NCBI RefSeq assembly: GCF_023898315.1
Contig: NC_064622.1
Coordinates: 349,475,234-349,539,233, forward strand
DNA: 64,000 nt
Reading direction: 5' to 3'
Origin: Schistocerca nitens
Lineage: Eukaryota; Arthropoda; Insecta; Orthoptera; Acrididae
This document shows, piece after piece, positions 57,160-64,000 of this stretch. Below the pieces are notes generated by a model, which searched no databases, was not told where the DNA came from, and was given only the letters and a program-made list of their open reading frames with translations. Numbering within the stretch: the first letter of the stretch is position 1; every line of letters begins with the position of its first letter. Position numbers and translations under genes: made by a program.

Positions 57160-57284
57160 GAAGGGGATGTAACAATATTTTGGAAAGGATAGTTGCTACT
57201 CACCTCATAGCAGAGATGCTGAGTCGCAGATAGCCACAACAAAAAGACTGACACAAAATAAAACAAAAAGGCCTTTGTAAAAAA

Positions 57285-57337
<53 letters not shown>

Positions 57338-58187
57338 GCTGCATTCTACGTGTGTGTGACAACTAACAAGCTGTCTGTCCACATGAATGGCCACCAAAAA
57401 ACTATGGCCGAGACACAGCTGGACCACCCTGTTGCTAAGCATGCTGCCCAACATGACATTCTTCATTTCAATGACTGCTTCACAGCATGTGCCATATGGA
57501 TCCTTCCCATCAACACCAACTTTACTGAACTGCACAGGTGGGAACTCTCCCTGCAATATATCCTATGTTCCTGTAACCCTCCTGACTTTGTTAGTCATTT
57601 TACTCACCCATCCAGCCCCTTCCCTGTCCCCATTCCAGCACTACACACCCCTCTATTCCAGCAATGCACCCAGTCTTTTTACTTCTCTCCTTTCCTGTTA
57701 ACCCTCCTCCCCCCCCCCCTCCACCCCCCACCCTGTCTCTCTCACCTGCCCTCATACCTGCCTTCCGTCTAACCTCCTGACTGCACCTAGCTGCCTTACT
57801 CTCTCTACACCTCACCCCTGCAAACCCCCAGCAGCACTTCACCATCTCCCACTGCTACCCTGCTTTCTCTTCTCCTCCCCACCGCAGCCTCATTACCCCC
57901 ACCCAGTTGCATCTCCCACCACACACTGCTGCTGCTGCTGCTGCTCATAGTCTGGCTTCAGCTGCCAGAGACTGTGGTCATGTATGTGTGAGTTGCATTT
58001 GTGTGTGTGTGTGGGGGCGGGGGGGGGGGGGGGGGTCTATTTTTGACAAAGGCCTTGTTGGCTGAAGGCTTATTTTGTGTCAGTCTTTTTGTTGTGGCTG
58101 TCTGCGACTCACCACCCGCACAATATGGTGAGTAGCAACTATCCCTTTCATAATACTGTTACATTCCATCCTGGATTTTCCATGTAG
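57160..58187. mobile_element. ~1-kb family D copy 2 with terminal inverted repeats
   Basis: The left end ggatgtaacaatattttgga..aggatagttgctactcacc and right end ggtgagtagcaactatcc..ataatactgttacattccatcc are reverse complements for about 70-80 bp. Inside are a CA microsatellite, then an open + frame (57,350-57,772) with LSVHMNGHQKTMAETQLDHP, VAKHAAQHDILHFNDCFTAC and TELHRWELSLQYIL, followed by CT-rich sequence. The same LHRWELSLQYIL-type block occurs in copy 1 near 50,431. I do not recognise the protein family. Confidence 0.75.
57286..57335. repeat. (CA)n microsatellite
   Basis: About 25 CA units. Confidence 0.98.
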
Positions 58188-58359
58188 AAGGGAATTACAC
58201 AGAAACATATTCATACCTTCTTTGATTTCATGCCATGATATTCAGGAGCCCAAGAAGATAATAATTCTCAAAGTTGAAGATCATACACATTTCCATTATC
58301 CTAAGAATTTCATGTTTTCATTTGTCGTATTAAGTTAATTTCAGTCATATGTATCATCC

Positions 58360-59831
58360 TTGCTTTTGCAACTTCCTCAAACTATAATGTCTTTCCTGAA
58401 GTTTGATTTGTCCCAGCATATAACTAGAGTTAGAGCCAGCACCTGCAAACTAAGCTGGGAGTGGATTTGTGTGGTACTGCCGTTTGGTAGCGCGTTTTAT
58501 GAGCGATGTAACAATTTAATTGTAAAATGTAAACTTTCACGGCTGGAATTGTCACAGTTTATAAAACATCCCAGGTTATTATGCCATGGTTGAAGAGATT
58601 TCACTTTAAAACCCGATTTTGAGGGAGGATCTTAGGTTTGTTGAATGTCCGATTCACACTCTGGGTTGCTACTGTCTACAGCAAAATTCCGTTTCTGTTG
58701 GCTCCCATGCAATGGTATGACATCACATGTTATGAATACATGAGTGCAATTGGCTGCTGCCAACTGCGGTTGTCCACTATTATCATCATCCCATGGTGGA
58801 AGACTGGTACACATTTATTTCAGCACCAGAATCCAAATTTCATTCAATTTCATGCCCTTGTCCTTCCAATTGAAATTCCTGGGTGTTTCACAATCTCTAT
58901 GGCCTCTCTCTATAGCCTTTCGTGGTATGCAGCAATTGCCCTTGTGCTCTTCGAGTAATTTTTTGACAGTTCTTTTTGTAGTAGCCACATACACCTCCCC
59001 ACAACTACATGGAATCCTATAAATTCCAGCTTTTTCCAGCGGTTGGTGAGCATCCTTGGCCAATTTTAGGTGATCTTGTATCTTTCGTGTGGGTGTAAAT
59101 TATCGTGATCTCCCACTTTTTCAAGATTTTTCCAATGCAGTCACTCTTGTCTTTAATGAATGGCAGGAAAACATTTTATTTCACCAGCACTTTGAGCATC
59201 ACTATGATTTCTATGTGGTGGTCTTAATACTCTTTCCACATGAGCAAACGAATAATCATTCTTGAGCAAGACATTGTTGATATGTTTTAATTCTGCGTCA
59301 AGCAGCTCTGGTTCACACATTGTCCTTGCTCTGTCTGTCAGCATTTTTATTATGCCTCGCTTTTGTTGTGGGTGGTGGTTTGAATCCCAGTGTAAGTAAT
59401 GGTATGTGTGTGTGGGTTTTTGGTAAACATGTGGCCCAAGCTACCATCTTCTTTCTTGAAAACTAGCACATCAAGAAAATTTAATCTTTCACCTCTTTTA
59501 CCTGCTTCATCCCCCTTGATAAACTGAGTCTTCAAAATGATCCAGTTCACGTTTTTGTGAAAACAATCCATTTCTTCCCTGTCATGCTGCCACAAAACAA
59601 ACATATCACCCACATAATGGAACCAAATATTCAGTTTCTTGTTCGTAGTTTCCAATGCCTGCTCCTTGAATTTTTCCATAAAGAAGTTCACTATAACTGG
59701 GCTTAAGGAGCCCCTCATAGTGACACCATCCATCTGTTCATAGAACGCTTCATTCCATTTGAAATACATGGTTGTGAGGCAATATTTAAACAGTTTGACC
59801 ATGGCATAATAGCCCAGAATATTTTATTAAT
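58360..59831 (-). mobile_element. Penelope-like element (RT plus GIY-YIG), truncated
   Basis: Minus strand. RT part (59,802-59,350): FYEQMDGVTMRGSLSPVIVN, then FHYVGDMFVLW (family YVDD; here YVGD, a catalytic change), then LNFLDVLVFKKEDGSL. After frameshifts: LRPPHRN near 59,220 and, at 59,027-58,940, AGIYRIPCSCGEVYVATTKR and LEEHKGNC, a GIY-YIG endonuclease of the Penelope type with Cys-x-Cys. Short inverted repeats flank it: 58,557-58,589 against 59,799-59,831 (ccatggcataata...), as expected for the LTR-like repeats of this group. N-terminal RT is missing. Confidence 0.88.
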
Positions 59832-59835
59832 TGTA

Positions 59836-60640
59836 AAAATTTAAGGTTTGCTGATGACACTGTAATTCTGTCAGAGACAGTAAAGGGCCTGGAAGAGCAA
59901 TTGAATGGAACGGACAGTGTCTTGAAAGGAGGATATAAGATGAACATCAACAAAAGCAAAACTAGGATAATGGAATGTAGTCAGATCAGGTGATGCTGAG
60001 GAAATTAGATTAGGAAATGAGGCACTTAAAGTAGTAGATGAATTTTGCTATTTGGGGAGAAAAATAACTGGTGATGGTTAAAGTAAAGAGGATATAAAAT
60101 GTAGACTGGCAATGGCAAGGAAAGCGTTTCTGGAGAATAGAAATTTGTTAACATTGAATATAGAATTAAGTGTCAGCAAGCCTTTCCTCAAAGTATTTGT
60201 ATGGAGTGTAGCCATGTATGGAAGTGAAATATGGACAATAAATAGTTTAGACCAGAAGAGAATAGAAGCTTTTGAAATGTGGTGCTACAGAAGAATGCTG
60301 AAGATTAAATGGGTAGATCACGTAACTAATGAGGAGGTACTGAATACAATTTGGGAGAAGAGGAGTTTGTGGCACAACTTGACTAGAAGAAGGGATCAGT
60401 TTCTAGGACATGTGCTGAGGCATCAAGGGATCACCAATTTAGTATTGGAGGGCAGCATAGAGGGTAAAAATCATAGTGGAAGACCAAGAGCTGAATACAC
60501 TAAACAGATTCAGAAGGATGTAGGTCGCAGTAGTTACTTGGAGATTAAGAAGCTTGCGCAGGATAGAGTAGCATGGAGCACTGCATCAAGCCAGTTTCTG
60601 GTCTGAAGACTATGACAACAATAACAACAAAAATTTATTT
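59836..60640 (+). pseudogene. 5'-truncated RTE-clade LINE
   Basis: Starts inside RT motif C (LRFADDTVILS near 59,843) and, after frameshifts, is open from 60,112 to 60,606: ARKAFLENRNLL, FVWSVAMYGSEIWTINSLDQ, KRIEAFEMWCYRRMLKIKW, HVLRHQGITNLVLEGSIEGK, then the C-terminus WSTASSQFLV. Tail gacaacaataacaacaaaaa. Same domain as the 15-19 kb LINE but a different subfamily, in the opposite orientation. Confidence 0.85.
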
Positions 60641-61327
60641 GCAAACTTTTTATAACTATGCATGCACATTGCAGATGAGAAACTGGTGTTACACTGTACT
60701 AAGTACTTCTGTGAAAACAGAGCCCAAGAATGCAGCAGTTAAGATGCTGGAACTGCAAGTGATATGGTATTCCAGCTATAAATCTCTTCCCACTGTAGAC
60801 CTAGCATGATTTGGATTTTTATGGGACATACTGTGGTTGGATTCATATTTTCAGTGACATATATGATGAGTTTGACTTTAATGAGGGACTTATGCCATGA
60901 ACATTGGACTGTTTTTATATTGTTAATTTTAAATTCAGGTTATCTGATGCAGACAGCTTATAAAAAAAAGTCACCTATTATACAAACATTAATGAGTAAT
61001 GATGCCCTGAGTTGCTGTGTTTAGGAAGAGGGGGTATCACAACAATATAAAAAAAAATAGAAACAATTCTGGTTTCTTATACTTTTCCATGTGAAAATAA
61101 TAGATTATTACACTTTCATTAAAGTAATTTTAGGTGCAAGGTTAGCACGAAAAAACTTGTCATTGGCATGATCATCTTTCCACTTACAATAAATACATTG
61201 ACTGCAAAAAATTTATGGGAACTGGTTACTGTGACTTCTGTAGAAAAAAAATTTAGAAAAAGCAAATAAACTACATTTGGACAACCAATTACTGAAAATT
61301 CTAATTCTCATGTTTTTCTGTTTACAG
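60641..61327. other. Last BicDR intron, 3' end
   Basis: AT-rich, no feature beyond the acceptor ctgtttacag. Confidence 0.5.
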
Positions 61328-61483
61328 ATGGATATGCAAGCATTACTTGATGAACAGATGAAACATAAGTTAACAAACCAAGCTAACACTAGTGATTATG
61401 AAAGTAGCAGTTCTAGTAGTGCCAGTTCATCTAGCAAGAAGCGAGCACCCTCTCGTCGTCTCTTTGGTCTGTTCCAGCGATGA
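61328..61483 (+). CDS. BicDR: BicDR last exon, C-terminus and stop
   Basis: Acceptor ctgtttacag before ATGGATATGCAA; 51 codons then TGA at 61,481-61,483. Begins MDMQALLDEQM (family: DDMHRVIDRQLM), continues into a long serine tract (SSSSSSASSSS) and ends RRLFGLFQR, comparable to the KRLFSFF ending of vertebrate BICDL1. The conserved basic-aromatic C-terminus after a serine linker could be a short binding motif (inference). The internal ATG is not a start; the exon reads in phase from exon G. Confidence 0.92.
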   Translation: MDMQALLDEQMKHKLTNQANTSDYESSSSSSASSSSKKRAPSRRLFGLFQR

Positions 61484-62520
61484 GACAGATTAAAGATTAT
61501 CCTACTGAATATGTCCAATGCAGCAAGCATGAAATTTGAGCACCAACCGTGGTATAATTAACTGTTGTATGTATTTATATAGTTTATTGGCAAGTGAATA
61601 AAAATACAGAAATGATCTCAAAAACCACAGCATCAGAAAATAAAACTGTTTCTATTTAACATGGAAAGTCAAAATCTCCCCATTGTACATAAACCAAAAT
61701 CTTACTTACTTGTTGTTGATTGGATTTAGATTGTATAGATGTCGTTGATAACAAAAAGTTTACCATGTATCAAAAGGTTCCACTTTTATTTTTAAGCTGA
61801 AACATTTTACGAACACTACTGTACCATATAAATTATTTTTGTACATGATGTAATAATATGTATTTAATAATGTTATCTGTGTGCAATAGGCAGAATTAGT
61901 GTGTATATCAAATTATCTAGCATAGAATTATGCTAGTTTATGTAAATAAATTAATTTTAATTCACTTTTTCTTGAAATTGTTTTAAATCACATTTTAGAT
62001 TTGAAGGTATGCAATCAAAGAAATGCAGTTTGAATGTGGCTTACAGCCATTAGATTCTAACTAAAATGCATTGAGTACAAAAAATTGTGAAAAATTTAAT
62101 ATAATCTGGATTCTTAAAATCCTAGATTATTAAAGTACCACAAGTGCAATTACTATAACTTTGTTAAGTACGCAAAAATCTTATTAAACTGTTTTATTAA
62201 ATTTCTCATTTGTACATGTTTATGACTATTACATGAACTGTATGTGCACAATCAGAGCATTTATCCCAAATAATTACCTTAAATATTTAACATGGAAAAG
62301 ATTTAATACATTTACAAATTAAACTTGGCTAAAGAGTCCCATTTACAACCTGGAAAAATTGATACCTCATTGAATTATGTTGCAAATGAAAAGTACCTAC
62401 AACTATTAACACTTCTGCTAGTTTTTAACTAATGTCACAATTCTATTGAACAGAGGGGATACAAGCCAGCTGCTAATACTTTGATTTTTATGGATGTAAG
62501 AAGCAATAAAATATGACAAA
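61484..62520 (+). other. BicDR: BicDR 3' UTR with candidate poly(A) signals
   Basis: AT-rich sequence directly after the stop. AATAAA hexamers occur at 61,597, 61,639, 61,945 and 62,504. Any could be used; the 61,945 site sits in an AT-rich stretch with T-rich sequence downstream. The 3' end cannot be decided from sequence alone. Confidence 0.55.
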
Positions 62521-63731
62521 AATTGTCATCTTACTATGACCATAAGATAATAGTTCAACATTTGGGCTTCATTTTGGTTACTTTCATGCCAGATTAAACA
62601 ACATATTGGTATTAACAAATTATTGATGAGAGGAATGCACATTCTCTGTAATCATCCTTTGGCCTGTCAGAGTTACTGCTGACTCCTGAGGTCAGAAAGT
62701 TTCATTCAAAAGCAGACTATAACCTTAAATACTTTTGCTGTCTGCATGACTCACAACCACTGCAGCCCTCAACAAGCTCATCATAAAGTAAAATTTACTA
62801 TATTCCTATTAGTATTACATGCAAGTTAGCTTTTGCACTAAGTGCAACACTTTCAACAATGCTCTGAAAGACAACTCAGGTTTATGATAGAAGTTGAGCC
62901 CAATTGACAGGATACAGAAATTATTACTTAATTAAATTAGTAACTAGTATTTAACCTAAGGAAAGAGCTGCAAATGGTCGCTTGCATTTGAGCAGTATGT
63001 TGTACAGTTAAAGTGATAGCATTAGTTAATCAAAAGGAACACAAGACAGTTTAAGTACCCTGAGTCGTATTTTAGGATCCACCAAGATACACCAAGTTTG
63101 AAATTACTAGAATTTGACTTGACTTGAATTTCAAATGGTTGGCAGTAGGCAATAACTCATCTGTATCACCACTGCAGTTGAAATTTTTGCACATGAGCTC
63201 ATTTCCACATGTTAGAATATGCATGTAGCATTCTAACTGCCAAATGACATACTCCAGATATTTATTCTTAATTGTCAACATATTGAAAAAAAATTACATT
63301 GATCTTCACAACAATTACACTCACTGGGACAGACAAATCAATTGAGCTTCACAAAGACTGTGCATGTGGTCTCTACCAAATCATCTCAAATACCCTCTGT
63401 CATCACATGTATTTATTTATTTATTTGTTTATTTATTTAGCATCTTATGATGTACATTTGTGGAGTAAGTCCGAGTATATATTTACATTGTCAGTTTTCC
63501 AATAAAATACATTACTTTTACTGATTCTAACTATAGTTTTGGTAAGATAACTAATAAATTTTAGCCACAACATTTCTGGAAATTAACATCATAGTTACAA
63601 AATTTTAGATACTGTAAACTGAACAGATTTTGTGAGGCATACATAATCTATGTACCTAAATTACAGAACATTTTATTGCAAGTATTCTATTCAGTGGGTC
63701 CATCTTCCATTACTGAAAAGATTATACAGAC
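62521..63731. other. 3' flank, no gene seen
   Basis: AT-rich sequence with a short (TATT)n run at about 63,411-63,440. No ORF with similarity. Confidence 0.5.
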
Positions 63732-64000
63732 TGAAACTTCCTGGCAGATTAAAACGGTGTGCCAGACTGAGACTCGAACTCGGGACCTTTGCCTTTCGTG
63801 GGCAAGTGCTCTATCAACTGAGCTACCCAAGCACGACTCACGCCCCGTCCTCACAGCTTTAATTCCGCCAGTACCTCGTCTCCTACCTTCCAAACTTCAC
63901 AGAAGCTCTGCTGTGAAACTTGCAGAACTAGCACTCCTGGAAGAAAGGATATTGCGGAGACATGGCTTAGCCCAACACACTTTTCTGGGGCACACCCAAA
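63732..64000 (-). mobile_element. tRNA-derived SINE/repeat running off the window edge
   Basis: tgaaacttcctggcagatta (3' end of the element, reverse), then a tRNA-like head on the minus strand from 63,832 to about 63,760: GCTTGGGTAGCTCAGTTGAT, AGAGC, a TTGCC/GGCAA stem, and GGTCCCGAGTTCGAGTCTC. The acceptor stem pairs poorly, so it is not a tRNA gene. A truncated copy lies at 42,970 and an older one at 49,200. Confidence 0.82.

Larger units (their letters stand above)
13329..61483 (+). other. BicDR: BICD family-like cargo adapter gene (BicDR/BICDL1), 3' eight exons
   Basis: Gene-level entry joining eight exons on the + strand. All introns are phase 0 with GT..AG borders. Coding lengths are 216, 117, 147, 210, 141, 222, 258 and 156 nt, giving 488 residues plus stop. 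Known for the family: BICDR1 proteins are elongated coiled-coil adapters that bind dynein-dynactin through an N-terminal CC1 box and Spindly-like motif and bind cargo (for example Rab6 vesicles) through the C-terminal coiled coil. Seen here: heptad-rich charged sequence throughout, the LEQ-x-x-HELRR start, a SLLAEME motif, a KNA-x-E-x-ELA / NSQLL-x-AIQQK block and a C-terminal RRLFGLF, in the same order as I recall for vertebrate BICDL1. Introns are 12,339, 4,846, 8,953, 1,732, 7,560, 4,650 and 6,608 bp. The N-terminal exons with the CC1 box were not found and are probably outside the window. Confidence in the family is high; the symbol follows fly usage. Confidence 0.9.

Noticed and set aside
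63760-63832. Functional tRNA gene
   Set aside because: The acceptor stem pairs poorly, position 33 is not U, and the same unit occurs truncated elsewhere with SINE body sequence.

Overview
The window looks like one piece of a very large, repeat-rich insect nuclear genome, most likely an orthopteran of the locust/grasshopper type. Three things suggest this: one animal gene whose introns run from 1.7 to 12.3 kb, an intergenic and intronic filling made almost entirely of transposon remains, and tRNA-, 5S- and RTE-type repeat families that I associate with Schistocerca. The species assignment is inference. I see no prokaryotic features.

The only host gene I can support lies on the + strand from 13,329 to 61,483. 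It is the 3' part of the BICD family-like cargo adapter gene (BICDL1/BICDR1; insect BicDR), a coiled-coil adapter linking dynein-dynactin to cargo. Eight exons (13,329-13,544; 25,884-26,000; 30,847-30,993; 39,947-40,156; 41,889-42,029; 49,590-49,811; 54,462-54,719; 61,328-61,483) are all in phase 0, have GT..AG borders, join into an open 488-residue frame, and end in a stop followed by AATAAA signals. The N-terminal exons, including the dynein-binding CC1 box, are not visible and probably lie left of the window.

Region by region. 1-13 kb (upstream, or a further intron): three layers of Tc1-like transposons, a CR1/Jockey-type LINE fragment, tRNA SINEs with target duplications, a 0.9-kb palindromic foldback element and a 5S-rRNA-derived SINE. 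13.5-25.9 kb (first intron seen): a 5'-truncated LINE, then an element with TTA target duplications that contains an almost full-length RTE LINE, itself split by a SINE; a Tc1-like element; and a SINE split by a 1.15-kb element with 290-bp inverted arms. 26-31 kb: a deleted mariner and a Tc1-like ruin. 31-40 kb: a mariner inside an older mariner, a Tc1-like element, and a third copy of the Tc1 family from the left edge. 40.2-41.9 kb: a ~1-kb imperfect palindrome fills most of the shortest intron. 42-61 kb: RTE LINE, mariner and SINE ruins, two members of a GA/CT-rich family (one bounded by inverted repeats), a Penelope-like element with RT and GIY-YIG segments, and a 5'-truncated RTE LINE. 61.5-64 kb: AT-rich 3' flank, then a tRNA SINE running off the edge.

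None of the transposable-element ORFs appears fully intact. The closest is the Tc1-like copy at 2.4-3.9 kb, which has a single early nonsense codon. The most interesting structures are the nested insertions whose target duplications can be read directly, the tRNA-like motifs in the inverted arms of the 22-23 kb element, the intronic palindrome, a hairpin insertion resembling Penelope-associated ribozyme sequence, and a tRNA-like sequence at the 5' edge of the RTE LINE. Limits: all alignments were made by eye and no database was searched.
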